Assembly: GCA_029204225.1 (NCBI GenBank)
Contig: MU832039.1
Coordinates: 1-64,000, forward strand
DNA from: Diphasiastrum complanatum
Lineage: Eukaryota; Streptophyta; Lycopodiopsida; Lycopodiales; Lycopodiaceae
Length of the DNA: 64,000 bases
Direction: 5' to 3'
In this document: positions 43,836 to 55,624 of the stretch, piece after piece
Layout of the letters: each line of letters begins with the position of its first letter
Position numbering within the stretch: position 1 is the stretch's first letter
Made by a program: the position numbers and the translations under genes
The notes under the pieces: model-generated
What the model was told of the DNA's origin: nothing
The model's input: only the letters and a program-made list of their open reading frames with translations
Database searches by the model: none

Positions 43836-46253
43836 GATCTTCACGACAACAACACAAGCACTATAGCACCCTCTCGCTCAACCTGCTACTCAATCGAGAA
43901 GTTTCTTGTAAACTTCTACATCACCGTCCAATACACCAGCTCCATAATGCAAAAAAGACAATATGAAATGAGTCCTTGTCGAAAGAAAGTGAAACCGATA
44001 TTCCGTCATCTGCTACAATGTCCAACCAAGAGCAACCTCCATAGGGAATTGACAGTTTTTCTCCCCTTCTACAACCTCAAACCTATTTGTCTTTCCACAT
44101 GCTGATAAGATTTCCAATGTGCCAATACACAATATTTCTCGGATTCGAAAATCCAAATAGAGATTCGGTTCTGAATCTCTTGTTCACAGAGGTCCTCAGG
44201 ACATAATACCTCATCCATACCTGCATCTCAAGCTATATCTTACAACATCTGCTATCAATGATGGTAGATTTAGTGTCATCCACCCTGTCTTGTTTTGACA
44301 AGGACATGTCAGAGTAAGTCACATTACTCTACAAAACAAAAGGAATATTGCAATTGTCAAGGTACATTATCAATGTTGATAAATGTAAGTTTTGTTCGAC
44401 AAGTGCTATACAGTTCTCACTCTCTGTAGCATTTGTTTACTTCCTTGTTTCTCTTCACCTATTTTGTGTGATTGATTTTTGTTTGAGAAATAGCTATTGC
44501 ATGAGAGTCTTCTGTAGAGCATCTCACGAACACATTTTCATTCATCTATCCATCTTCAGATTACCTTGTATAGCAGTTTAGAATTTTTGAGTTGATTCCT
44601 GCATCTCATTGCCATATTCATCTCTGAGTCAACTACGGCAAGATCGAAACAAATTTAGTTAAAATTTGTTCAATCTTTAGTCCAGTAAATGTTCAACAAG
44701 TTTCAACTACGTGTTCCACACGCCGATCCAATCCTGAACTTGAACAGTCACCAGCAATAATATCCCCACCAACAGATTTTTTTTTTTTTGGAAGGGGAGG
44801 GGGGGGGGGGGGGGGGAGAGTGGACTGCTTGGATCCACTGGAACAGTTACGCTACCAAATACAACACCAAAAGATCGACAACCAAGGTCACAAACCCAAA
44901 GTCGACAACGACAAGGCTAAAGAAGACAGATGGACAATCCAAAGTGACTCGATCAAAAGAGGTATCCTAGTCATGATGAAGATCCTTCAGAAAAGAGAAA
45001 CACAAGCATTGAAAAATCAGTCTCCTTCTTCAACCGGCCTATTGCCATACATCTGCAATCACTCTTATGCCTATCGTTCACACCATCTACCGTTGTCACC
45101 ACCACCCTTCCTTCCATCTATTTGTTTATCACCAGTTACTATTCTTTTGAGAAATTCCCAGTTTTGATAGTCTTACCGAAGCAGCTGATAGATCATTGCA
45201 AATGTCCTGCGGAGACCAACTATCACCTAAAATGGATGATTAGCCAAACGAAGATCTAAGAAGCAGAAAAAGCAGCTAGAAGACATCAGAAATAAGGCAA
45301 AGAAACTGAGGAGGAAAGGACAAAAACTTAAGCAACAAATGAGCCAGATCAATCTTGATCAAAAGAAACTCTCTAGAGTAATGATAGTTGAATCCCCTCT
45401 TATGAAGCCCAAAGAGATCCAAAAGTAACGGATCAAAAGAAAGAGCTGCAGAAAAGAAAGATGAAGACAACTGTGAACCTAAATAAATCAAGCTCCTCAC
45501 CCAACAAGTGGTGGTCAAAGTTCGACATTGCAAGGGTCCAAGGTTGCAACTGTAGAGCTATTAGTTCCTTCACCCTACCACAAAGCCTTCATCATGTTTC
45601 CTTACCGTTACCAAACCGTCCATCTAAAACTGTTCCTACCACCAATTTTTGATGAATCCATCCCCTTGAGACTGATAATCAAAGTTTGTGCAACCTGTAG
45701 ATCAAAGGTTTTTCTTGAGATTGGAACTTCAACTAAGAGAAGAACCACGGAAACACCCAGAGGCAAATGGAGGATACAGACCTCCCAGAAGATAGAATCT
45801 ACCAAGAAACCAAAGATGAAATCGTCAATGGTAGATATAAGTGACAAAACAAAGAGACACATGGAAAGCACTCAAGCATGCAAGTTGTGAAGCTGCTGAG
45901 AGCTCTCCAATTTTGAGAATGTCAACCAATTGCAGCAATAAGACATTCTGGCTAAACTACGACAATTTGTAAAAAATAGTTTTTGTGATAAGACTGGCGA
46001 CAATAGGCACTTGGTTTTATGTAAGCAAACGAGGATCTACTCTTTCTCAAGTGATGATCGAAGATGCCAATGCAAAGCGGAGTGACATCATCCAATATGA
46101 GTTACAGTGGGTCCTGCAACACATCAGGGGTGGGATGATGTTGGCTGATTCTGACGAATCCCCAAGATACTCGGACAGAGCAAGTCAAGAGCACCTCTCA
46201 CCTTAGACCGAGGAGGTCTCTGAGAAGATGAGACTAATGAAGACTGAGAGTTG
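43836..46253 (+). other. Decayed sequence, probably gypsy internal region, with a T/G homopolymer tract
   Basis: Several short plus-strand frames (for example 44820-45167 and 45528-45890) look like lysine/glutamine-rich linker protein but match nothing I can name. A T-run followed by a long G-run lies at about 44780-44817. The region continues into 47059 and beyond once the solo LTR is removed. Confidence 0.4.
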
Positions 46254-46258
46254 AGTAT
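46254..46258. repeat. Target-site duplication AGTAT of the solo LTR
   Basis: AGTAT precedes the solo LTR and is repeated at 47054-47058 directly after it. Confidence 0.93.
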
Positions 46259-47053
46259 TGACAAAATTTCCAGAATTCACACGTGTGGGAAATGTCCACA
46301 AGAGTGATTGATCTTAATTAAGCTTTGTGATTGGCACTATAACCTGATTCTAGATTGATCAACAAAATCTAGTTCAAAAGAAATGGCTAATCCACAATCT
46401 AGCATGCTAATCAACAAAATATAATAGCAATGAATCAAAGAATGAATAAAAATACAAGATTTCAGTGTATGAGCATTAGCCTCAACACGAGTGAGAGAGA
46501 GAGAGCTAGAGAGATAACAAACAATATTATTTTAGATCCAAAATGGCATGCGATAGCTACAAAACTTTGGTTCTTCATCATTGATTGTGTGGAGAGCTAC
46601 ACATATTTATGGAGATTGAGGTAGCTCGAGGTAGAACCATATCTATCCATTCCAAAATGACATCTAAAGTGACATCTAGAGTCTATGTGACATTTGTCAC
46701 TTGTCATGCATGAAATTCTACCAGCTTTTTACAAGTGTACTAGTTCTAACTAGAAATGTCCAAATCATCATGCATGTGTCCATTAAACTTTGTGCATGCC
46801 TTGCATGTCACTATGGATCACTTACAATTAATGCATGTGAGTTGCCACGAGTTTCTACAAGCATAATCATGCTTATTCTATGTCTACAAACTATATGCAA
46901 GTTGCATTTATCAAACTAGATAATACATAACCATGTAGCTCGAGTTCTATGTAGGCCAAACTTGGCATTTTGCATTAATGAGTTACATACTTGCATGGTA
47001 CAACATTTGTAGCAAGCCAAGAAATAAATATGGATTGTTTTTCAATTTTAACA
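46259..47053 (-). mobile_element. Solo LTR of the B/C Copia family
   Basis: This 795-bp LTR begins TGACAAAATTTCC and ends TTTTAACA. It is flanked by a perfect 5-bp duplication, with no internal sequence. It is the product expected from recombination between the two LTRs of a complete element. Its sequence is very close to the LTR of element C. CACACGTGTG lies at 46278-46287. Confidence 0.95.
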
Positions 47054-47058
47054 AGTAT

Positions 47059-48239
47059 GAGAGCCGAGAAATACTATCTAGGAAAGACATGCAAGAACTG
47101 TGTAAGTCTCATGGTGAATCCCAGAAGATGGAATGACCATGTAGGAACTAGTATTTCTAGGAAAATGTAATAAATGCAAGTAGACCCCTTATAAAGAAAG
47201 TAGAGTGAGCCACCTTTTGATGGTGATCTCTAGTGAAGAGCATTATTCCACTTGTAATTTGTGAAATGTGGAAATTCCACTAGGATGCCACCTAAGGAGC
47301 TCTCTTGCTTATTTAAGAGACCCCCTCTTTGTGAAGAGAGGAGCTTTTGTGAATTATATCAACTCCATGCTGAAATGAGAAGAGCCTTCACGAGTTTGGT
47401 GTATCCATTGAGCTCCTTGATCATGCTTGTTTCTTGAGTGATGCATTTATGATCTTGCCCTTCCCTCCTTTTGTGTGTGGTTGTGGATTGTAGAGTGGAT
47501 TAGATTTGCTGCTTTCCTAGAGTGGATTAGCCTCTTTTCTTGTTTGTGAATTAATCTAGGAACCAACATTCAGGTAAACTAAATAGGCTGAATCTATGGT
47601 GTAGTTTTGCATATCTCTTTACAATCCAGTTCTTGATGTTCTTGGGATGTCCAAGAATCAATAGACTAGTTGGTTTCTTGATTCTTGGACTTCTAACATG
47701 ATGTAGATTAGTTCTTGTTTCTTGTTTTGTCAATTTATGCAAGTGTAGCTCAGTTTAGTAATACTTAGGATCTGATTCAGTTCGTTTTAAGAGTAGGTAG
47801 TTGTAGAATCTTCTGAATGTTCATTTGGGCTGCACTCTGATCTGTGAATGAGAGTTCTTGGCTTGTATGTATGTATGAATGTAAGTGCGTTCAAGAGAGT
47901 TCGACCCTGAGTAGTTCTCTGACAGGCAGGACACAAAATATACTACAATGACAATCTATCCCTTCTGCCTGGTTTGGCATCGTAATATCAAGAGCACACA
48001 TAAGGAATGCCCTGAAGCCTGGTAACAGACAGAATACCAAGTCGTAGAAGCTGTAAGCAAGAGGTAAAAGAACCGTAGTAAACAGATCCTCTGGATCAGG
48101 GGATCTGTAAACATTTGTGTAAATAGAAGCATCCCAAGTGGTGGACACTATTCTCTATATCAGTTATGATTGTTTCTATTTTGAGAATTACATGATCATT
48201 GAAAGTTGATCTATTCTTAGGACGAATATCATTCTTATG
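47059..48239 (+). other. Probable LTR-like or 3' region of a gypsy element
   Basis: No coding signal was found. The stretch has a TATA-like CTTATTTAAGAGACCCCC near 47310 and candidate polyadenylation words (GTAATAAATGC near 47170). It could be the LTR of the gypsy element to the left, but no second copy exists in the window and the limits are unknown. Confidence 0.35.
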
Positions 48240-48473
48240 ATGGATCAAAGTTCTATGGTCAAAACTATGCTAGGAACAAGCATGTTGAGGTGCAACAACA
48301 TTATGTGAGGGAGCAAGTCATTGCAAAGGAGGTGGAGCTTTAACAATGTTTCCTCAAGGGAATGTTTAGCTGATATCTTCACCAAATCATTGGAAAAGGA
48401 CTTGTTCATGAAGCATAGGACATCACTTGGAGTGTTATCAAAGTCTATGCTAAAACTAGTTGAAGAGAAAGTG
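48240..48473 (+). pseudogene. 3' end of a D-like Copia pol
   Basis: In frames broken by small indels, ARNKHVEV, HYVREQVIAKEVEL, the ADIFTKSLEKDLF-like stretch and LGVLSKSMLKLVEEKV match the last about 70 residues of element D. A purine stretch (GAAGAGAAAG) and TGTGAAAC follow, as at the D 3' LTR. Confidence 0.78.
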
Positions 48474-49100
48474 TGAAACATTCAAGTAGCTTAATCATAT
48501 TTGCTATATTTCCATATTTGGAAAATTGAGGCCAACATTGTTTTTAGACTTAGAGATTGACTTTTTAAAGTCCGTTAGTCTAAATTTCATTTGAATGAAC
48601 ACTTTTTGAAAGTGTGGGAAAGTGAAGATGAGTTTGAGTATATTCAAATTTAAATGTTGGGTACTTTGAATCTAGACCCAAAAATAGTAGGGTTAGCATT
48701 TTGGAGGAAAACCAAGTGGCCAAATAGGTTTTGGACCTGTTATAAAAGGAGGAAACTTGTGGAGAGACACATCTTCTCTCATCTCTATCTCATTTCATGC
48801 CTATATATGGTTCTCTTGGGTTCTACTATCCATTGGTGCATTATACTTGTGATTGCATGCAATTCTATGTGTAGAATGATCTATATTTGTTATTTTTGGA
48901 TCCACACATGTGAAATACAGTAGCTTTCTAATTTTGTATGGACAACAATAGTAATTTATCATTTAATTCATGTTTGATCAAGTTCTATTAAAGTTTGCAT
49001 CCCATTTTGTGTATAGGTGCTGATTTTTCTACATTGGTGAAATTGGTAGAGTATCTTCTTTTTTAACCAAATATTAGGGACATGGATTGGATCTTGAATG
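48474..49100 (+). repeat. Probable 3' LTR remnant following the D-like pol tail
   Basis: It starts TGTGAAACATTC, directly after the purine stretch. The sequence beyond does not closely match the D LTR. It contains ATATATGG (near 48803) and CCACACATGTGAAA (near 48902), the latter a variant of the recurring palindrome. The right end is unclear. Confidence 0.45.
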
Positions 49101-50165
49101 ATCTGAAATCCTTCACAAGGTCTTCATCAAAGATGGAGATGAAGACAAAGTTTGCCACTTGAAGAAAAGCTTATATGGTCTTAAGCAAGCACCTAGAGCT
49201 TGGTACTCTAGGTTGCATATCTTCCTCTACTCTTTGGATTTTGTGATAAGTTTTTATGGACCTTCTTTGTATATCAAATGCAATGATGGAAAGATCATCA
49301 TCTTGGTTCTTTATGTTGATGATATCATATTGACAGGAAATGATGTTGAAGGCATAAGAAAAGTAAAAGTTGCATTGTCTAGTGAATTCAAGATGGTAGA
49401 TCTAAGACTTCTTAAGTTTATACTTGAAATAGAAGTTTCTAGAAGTAGTGACTTTTATTTCTCAATCAAAGTATGCTACTTCCATTCTTGAAAGATTTGA
49501 AATGAAAGATTGTAAAGGGATTGACACCCCTATGGAGCATGGTGTAAAAGTTTCAAATGAAAGTGATGAAGCATCCTTTGAGGACATCACACTTTTTAGA
49601 AAGCTTATAGGCTCTTTAATATATTTGACAATCACTAGACCAGATTTGAGTTATTGTGTTAGCAAGTTGAGTCAACATATGCAAGGTCCTTTAGTTTATC
49701 ATTGGAAAAGTGCCAAAAGAGTGATTAGATACATCTCTTGTACTAGATTTTTTGGCATTCTCTATCAAAGATGTAACTTGCACTTGAGAGCATATCAGAT
49801 TCAGATTTTGGAGGTGACAAGATGGATAGAAAATCTAGAAGTGCATTTGCTACTTTCCTATGTGGAGGAGTGATATCTTGGCTTTTTAAAAAGCAAGATA
49901 GTATCTCACTTTCTTGTTGTGAAGCTGAGTACAAGGCATTGACATCAACAACAAAAGAACTCCTATGGCTAAGAAGACTTTTGGAGGAGCTTCAAGTGAT
50001 GGAGGCCAAGGAGATCCCTTGTATCTATTGTGATAATCAAGCATCACAACAATTTGCCATATCGAGATAGCACATCACTTTGTAAGGGAGAGAGTGCAAT
50101 CCAAGGAGGTCCAACTTCTTCATGTACCATCATCATAGTGTATTGCTGATATCTTTGTAGGGTCG
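49101..50165 (+). pseudogene. Copia RT/RNase H fragment
   Basis: [34 protein letters not shown] and FKMVDLRLLKFILEIEV are RT. A frameshift near 49450 precedes TPMEHGVKVSNESDEASFED and TITRPDLSYCVSKLSQH. RNase H follows with another shift: the ISWLFKKQDSISLSCCEAEY stretch (CCEAEY in place of SSEAEY) and YCDNQASQQF. It lacks everything before RT and decays at the RNase H end. Confidence 0.9.
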
Positions 50166-50867
50166 TAGATCTTGTGTAGTATAGCCCTCCTGCCTGTCAA
50201 CAAGGGTTAGTTGACTGGATAGGCACCTAACTATGCATAGATGCTATTTTTAGTTAGTTTTCTACTTTGCATCTAACTCTACCTCCACTAACACTACTCA
50301 CACTAACTCTACTCCCCTAACTAACTTCATCATGATTTTGTGTGAAGAGAGAGGATAGGAGAAGAAGAAGGAGAAGAGAGAGATATGAGATGGAAGTTAG
50401 CTCAAATGCTCAATTTCATTGCTTATGGAAAAACCTTAACTAGCATAAACCAAAAAGCATGGGAAATGGAAATAACAAGCAATCACAACAATAGCATAAG
50501 CAAGAGTGATTAGCAAATGAGGATACTTGAGCTCTCAAAATGATAGAGTCTCCTCCTCTCTATTAAGCATGAAAATAGTGTACAAATGGTGCCTTTTTAT
50601 AAAATGGGGAAGGCCCTTGCCCCAAAATCCTATTGGCTAATATTTACTCACATGAATCTTGTGAATTTCAATGTACTTTTTGTGGACCCTTGGATCAAGT
50701 TGGGTCCAAAATGACTTTGGGCCTCTAAAAAGTAATCTTCTAAATTTAAAAATGACTTTGGGCCTCTAGTTTTATTTTAATTCAAAGGCCCAAGTCTATT
50801 TTATTTTATTTACACTTAAACTTGCATGCTCATTGGGCCATGGGCTTACGCGCGCAAGATGCCATGC
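50166..50867. other. No recognised gene; possible LTR remnant on the minus strand
   Basis: A TATA-like stretch on the minus strand (CATTTTATAAAAAGG, about 50597-50611) and purine/pyrimidine-rich segments suggest LTR sequence. No partner copy was found. Confidence 0.35.
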
Positions 50868-50898
50868 TGTTGTAAAGCTACCTTTACAAGCTTTACTT

Positions 50899-51004
50899 CC
50901 GGCGCCAGCATTGTCCCCGGCGCCAGCGGCGCCCCTGCTGCTCCCGATGCCAATGGCGTCGGCGTCGCTCCCGGCGCCACTATGACCAGAATCCAGCCGG
51001 CGCC
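50899..51004. repeat. GGCGCC-rich block in the left terminal repeat
   Basis: About 105 bp contain five GGCGCC hexamers and near repeats of CTCCCGGCGCCA, in an otherwise AT-rich window. The right terminal repeat has the corresponding block at about 53790-53905, also with five hexamers but in partly different places. Confidence 0.85.
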
Positions 51005-51046
51005 AAGTTCCTATGGTTGAAAATCTTTGATCGGTTCTAGCAAAGT

Positions 51047-51411
51047 CATTAGAGGAGTTCTAAATCCAAAAAAGACCCTTTGAAAAGATTCTTTTTATAT
51101 TTTTTCTCAATTTTTTCTTACACATGGACCAATCAAAACACTCAAATTTGAAATCTACGTAACGTAACTTTTTGAGTCCACACTAAAAATGGCATAACTT
51201 TTTAGTGGTATGTCCAAATTTAGCGAAGTTTAGTGCATTAGAAAGCACTCAACAAGGGCTTTCCAATGATATGTTAGATGACATACTTCTAAAGTACGAT
51301 TAAAAAGTTATGGCAAGTCAAAAGTATTAGTGTTATAATATTTTAATAATATAAACTACATCTTGCATGAATTTTTAAAGGGTCTTTTTGGAGCTCAAAA
51401 CTCCTCTAATG
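51047..51411. mobile_element. MITE-like inverted-repeat insertion, 365 bp
   Basis: The ends are inverted repeats of about 38 bp: CATTAGAGGAGTT with AAAAAGACCCTTT inside the left end, and their complements at the right end (AAAGGGTCTTTTT and CTCCTCTAATG). The body is AT-rich and non-coding. The right terminal repeat of the host element lacks it, giving an empty site (GAAGTCCAGAGAGC at about 53935-53948). Compared with this, there is no clear target duplication, so the superfamily is not assigned. Confidence 0.82.
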
Positions 51412-51802
51412 CCAGAGAGCTCAGATCGATGTGCAATCACCTCACACGATCTAGGCATGATTAAAGGAAGCCTGGGGATCAATAAATTCTAGAGAGAGAA
51501 AATGACTTTCTAGAGAGAGAAAAATGTGCTTTAGTAGCCTGGGTAGGGTACTTGGTATGAGGGGGGGGGGTGTGCTGAATCCCACCAATACTATAGGGGA
51601 GTGCGGGTTGCGACTCAAGGCGAGCTCCAACCAAGTCTTAGTCTCCCTTGATGGAATGTTGTCCTGGCACTCGCCTTGGCATGCCAACTCCCTGGAGACT
51701 GGGGTCGGTCACACACTTGAAATGTAACCTTCTCAGATTTATCAATAAAGTGGGATTTTTCTCAAACTGACTCTGATTACCTTCTGGGTTTCAGTGTTTG
51801 GT

Positions 51803-53737
51803 AAAAGCGCCAGTTGTAAGGCCGCTTCAAAATTTTTAAGTTGGCACATAGCTGAGGGTGTAAAGCACGGGTGGTTAGCTGCCAGTGCGGGATAGCTGCC
51901 GATCATTTAGCTATAAGGGCTATCGACCAAAAAGTGGTGGGGCGTGACTGAGGCAATGTGCTGCTTAATGGTGAAAGCACAGATAGTTGAACAGGTGTCC
52001 TCTGTGGGCTGATTCTGTGATCGATCTGTATGGGCGCAGCTAGGCAAAGGTCCTTTGGCAGGACTATCTCAAAGGGGGACCTTGTCTTTGTTACCTGTTA
52101 GTAAACCTGCTTGAGTGTCTTGCTTGCATGTATTCGTGGTGAGTCTTAGTACTCGTGCTTTGCCTGATTTGCATGATTGCTTGTGATACAAGGAGTTGAT
52201 GGCTCGAGAAGGAACCTTTCTTTTGAAGGCTGACACCATCAAACAAAAAGGACTATAGAATCTGTGGGGCGGATTTGCAGTTCAAGTACATGCACGTGAA
52301 TGGCAACGAAAGTTGGAAAGAGCAATTTCAAGGGAGATCTTCTATGGAGTAGTTGGTCTTCTTTTGGGATGGCTACCTTCGGAACTGAAACTCTACGAGC
52401 ATGGGTGATATCCAGTATCAGTTGGGTTTCTCCTCAAAGGGGAAAAGACTAGGATCCTCTTCAGAGATTGGCAACAAGTTGGATCGAGCCATAATCCTAG
52501 CAGATGGGAAGCAAAGTGTTGCAAAAGCTTTTTGTCTGAGAACTCTACTCTAAGTCCGATCAACTGTTTTTTATAAGTGGAGGGGAACTATCACACACAC
52601 CTCTCTCTTGGGGCAAATTTTAAATGAAAGTTGATCGAAACGGGGGCAAATTCAAGGTGACCTAGCCATACTCACACGAGGAGACTGGCGAACTTTGGAC
52701 CTAATAAGTTGACAAGTTTTTGTTGTGGAAATGAAAGCTTGTTATAGGCTTTCTCTGGACCAGCAATGATGAGGAGATATAATGAGTATGCTGACTTGTG
52801 TTACGTGTAAGACAACTAATCAATGAAGGAACTGTGAAAGTTGAGTCTTGCACGAGAGACTTGGTACTTCAAACGGATGCTAAGAGAAAGTTCGAGTTGA
52901 GATTGGACTAGTGCAAACTCTGGGTGCATGTGTCTGATTCAAAGAGAGCTACTTGAAGCCAAGCTAGATGTACACTTCTTGTTTTGACTGTGAGGCAACT
53001 GACCAGTGATGGAATTGTGAAAGTCAAGTTTTGCGCGACGGACATGGCGCTTCAAACGAACGCGAAGAGATAGTTCGTATGCGAATCAAACTGGTGCGAC
53101 CCCTTGGCTCTCCACGAGGTCAATGGTTACATTTGAATTGAATTCAAAGGCAGCTACTTCAAGCTAAGTGAGAGGTGCATTGCAGAGTATTCAATCTTTG
53201 CCTACCTCAAAGAGCCAAAAATGAAAAGTATCAAGATTAGGCTGGGACAAGGAGAGAAATCAAGGAGCAGAAGCAACAAGCCATGGAGTGGACCATAAAG
53301 TGGGCAATTAAATTATAAATCCTTTGGCTCAAGGAGCCTTGATACCTATGCAGAACTGATCAAATCTGGAGCTCAGGGAGCTCAACACAAAGTGCATCAA
53401 GGACAAATCAGGAGCTCAAAGGAGTTCCAAAGTCAAAAGTCAGAAGCGACAGGGGCAAACATTTCACAGAAAGGCCTCTGTCACCAGTTAATAAGGTTCT
53501 TGGGTTTTACATAAGCGATATAAAATCTATGCTTTTCCCAGACAAAGAGATATTTTCAAGTTATGTAATTTTTCAGTACAAAGAGTTGAGCCTCCAACTT
53601 GTGGTGTGCCAGTTTCAATGTTAATAAAAAGTGGCCAGTAAATTGAGTACTATGCCAAGTAGCTTAAATGTATAGTTATTTTAATTAGGAGACACCTTTA
53701 CTTTAATCTGACATCTGATGAGGACATCAGATTTTAT
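51803..53737 (+). other. Internal region of the LARD-like element
   Basis: This is non-coding and somewhat GC-richer than its surroundings. A diverged internal duplication is visible: about 52807-52985 and 52992-53185 share GTGAAAGTTGAGT, GACTTGGTACTTCAAACG and AGAGAGCTACTTGAAGC-type words. Confidence 0.6.
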
Positions 53738-53751
53738 AAAGGTGGAGTGGA
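53738..53751 (+). promoter_or_regulatory. Purine tract of the LARD-like element
   Basis: AAAGGTGGAGTGGA directly precedes the TG of the right terminal repeat and gives the orientation. Confidence 0.7.
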
Positions 53752-54341
53752 TGTTGTAAAGCTACCTTTACAAGCTTTACTTCCGATGTCACTGGCGCTA
53801 GCATTGTCCCCGGCGCCAGCAACGCCCCTGCTGCTCCTGGCGCCAATGGCGCCGGCGCCGCTCCCGGTGCCACTGTGACCAAAATGTAGCCGGCGCCAAG
53901 TTCCTATGGTTGAAAATCTTTGATCAGTTCTAGCGAAGTCCAGAGAGCTCAGATCGATGTGCAATCACCTCACACGATCTAGGCATGATTAAAGGAAGTC
54001 TGGGGATCAATAAATTCTAGAGAGAGAAAATGACTTTCTAGAAAGAGAAAATACTAGAGAGAGAAAAACGTGCTTTACCAGCCTGGGTAGAGTACTTGGT
54101 ATGAGGGGGGGTGTCGAATCCCACCAATACTATAGGAGAGTGCGAGTTGCGACCCAGGGCGAGCTCCAACCAAGTCTCAGCCTCCCTTGCTGGAATGTTG
54201 TCCTGGCACTCGCCTTGGCATGCCAGCTCCCCGGAGACTGGGGTCGGTCACACACTTGAAATGTAACCTTCTCATATTTATCAATAAAGTGGAATTTTTC
54301 TCAAACTGACTCTGATTACCTTTTGGGTTTTAGTGTTCGGT
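53752..54341 (+). repeat. Right terminal repeat of the LARD-like element
   Basis: 590 bp, homologous to 50868-51802 but without the MITE, so it preserves the empty insertion site. The copy at 24010-24390 is an older relative of its second half. Confidence 0.82.
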
Positions 54342-54819
54342 TTCAGGGCTCTAGCTTGTCGGCTGAGTTGGATGGCTTGCTTGGGTGAAAGTTACTTGTT
54401 TATGGCTATCCAGTCTGGCGTGGCGCCAGGTTGGCTTTCAGCCCTCGTGACGAAGCTTTCAGTTCGTTAAGTCTGATGTAAGTTAGACCGCTTGCTTAGA
54501 ATGGATGTTACTCGTTTGTAACGAAGCTTCGAGTTGATTAAGTTTGATGTATGTCGGGCGGCTTGCTTGGAGGGAAGTCACCCACATTGGGACCCCCGAT
54601 CTGGCATGGCGCCAGGTTGGATCTCAATGTTGGTTTTCGGAACTTCAAGTTGGTTAAGTTTGATCGTTGTTGGCGAGTTGGCTGCTTGTATGTCAAGTGG
54701 GTTTGGATGGCAGTTGAAGGCTGGGAAGCTAAGTCGTGGTTCCCGACTCCCTTTGGGATGCCTACGCTACACATGCCCTCGCAACACATTTTATTGGTCG
54801 AATTTATTTATTTAAAATT
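54342..54819. other. Repetitive non-coding sequence related to 24560-24830
   Basis: Words such as AGCTTCGAGTTGATTAAGTTTG and GGCTTGCTTGG recur several times (54360-54660), forming a degenerate array. Part resembles the 79-bp repeats at 24562-24719. No gene was recognised. Confidence 0.55.
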
Positions 54820-55375
54820 TGTTGGGAATACCCCCAACAATCTTAACCACCAAGGAGTGTTGATCTGTCACTTCTAATTTGTTGATATGTCAATTCTAAC
54901 TTGTTGATCATACTTGTTAATCTTGTGGTTAATATTCACATTTTGATCCCACACATGTCGAACCTGTTCACACATGTGAATGGAAGCCAAAAGATTGTTT
55001 GTATATAGTTAGATCTAAGTTAGATCAATCTACACAAGTGTGAACTAAATTCTTGACTAGAATATATGAAATTGCCATTTGGCACTTTTTTCTTGTATGT
55101 AGCTATTACTTCCATGTGAATGAGTAAATGCTCCCACATGCTAAGATGCTATTGACACGTGTGAAGCTAGATGTACCTTGTCACATGCACATATTCTCCT
55201 AGATCCTATTTTGTAGAGAAGATTCCTATTTTCAAGGAAGTAGCTGGATTTTAGCTAGTAGCATAAGTCAACTTTATAATATGGGAATAACTTGCTCTTA
55301 TTGGTGGATCTTAATGATGTGGCACTTTTCACACGTGCCAGACCTGCTGAGGACACCTTTGGCATTTTGTAAGGT
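54820..55375 (+). repeat. Partial LTR of the element F family
   Basis: It starts TGTTGGGAATACCCCC and aligns by eye with 56761-57250 (GAGTAAATGCTCCCACATG, CCTAGATCCTATTTTGTAG, GATGTGGCACTTTTCACACG). It loses similarity near 55375 and so is truncated. Confidence 0.7.
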
Positions 55376-55624
55376 AGTGTCGTCTTTTTTGCCTGTCACA
55401 AAACACGTGTAAAATCACAGTGTCACATTTTTCGCCTTTTCTTTGCTTGTGAGAATTTACTTGTATTTATGCAAACAATCGAGTTTTATTCGTCTGTCTT
55501 ATTTTACATGTAAATATGCAGACTGTGTGACAACATGAGTAAAAAATGCAGCATGAATGGAGGCAGATTAAACTGGGATTTAGGAGAGTAGAGGAGATAA
55601 ATTCAACACCTCTTTTAATCTGGA
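55376..55624. other. No recognised feature
   Basis: Short AT-rich spacer between the LTR fragment and the Copia RNase H scrap. Confidence 0.4.

Larger units (their letters stand above)
50868..51802 (+). repeat. Left terminal repeat of the LARD-like element, carrying a MITE
   Basis: It matches 53752-54341 except for the 365-bp insertion at 51047-51411 and scattered substitutions. A candidate polyadenylation region (TTTATCAATAAAGTGG) lies near 51735. The repeat identity ends at CAGTGTTTGGT. Confidence 0.8.
50868..54341 (+). mobile_element. Non-coding LARD-like retroelement with direct terminal repeats
   Basis: Direct repeats at 50868-51802 (570 bp without its MITE) and 53752-54341 (590 bp) both begin TGTTGTAAAGCTACC. 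They bracket about 1.95 kb with no reading frame above 60 codons. A purine-rich tract (AAAGGTGGAGTGGA, 53738-53751) directly precedes the right repeat, as in LTR elements. A clear primer-binding site and a target duplication were not found, so the right boundary is approximate. It would need proteins from another element to move. Confidence 0.7.

Noticed and set aside
44780-44817. A G-quadruplex regulatory site in the long G-run
   Set aside because: The run is a homopolymer in decayed repeat DNA with no gene nearby; it is also a likely place for sequencing error.
50826-51020. An alanine/glycine/proline-rich 64-codon protein
   Set aside because: The composition is imposed by the GGCGCC repeats in the terminal repeat. 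The equivalent frame is not kept in the right-hand copy.
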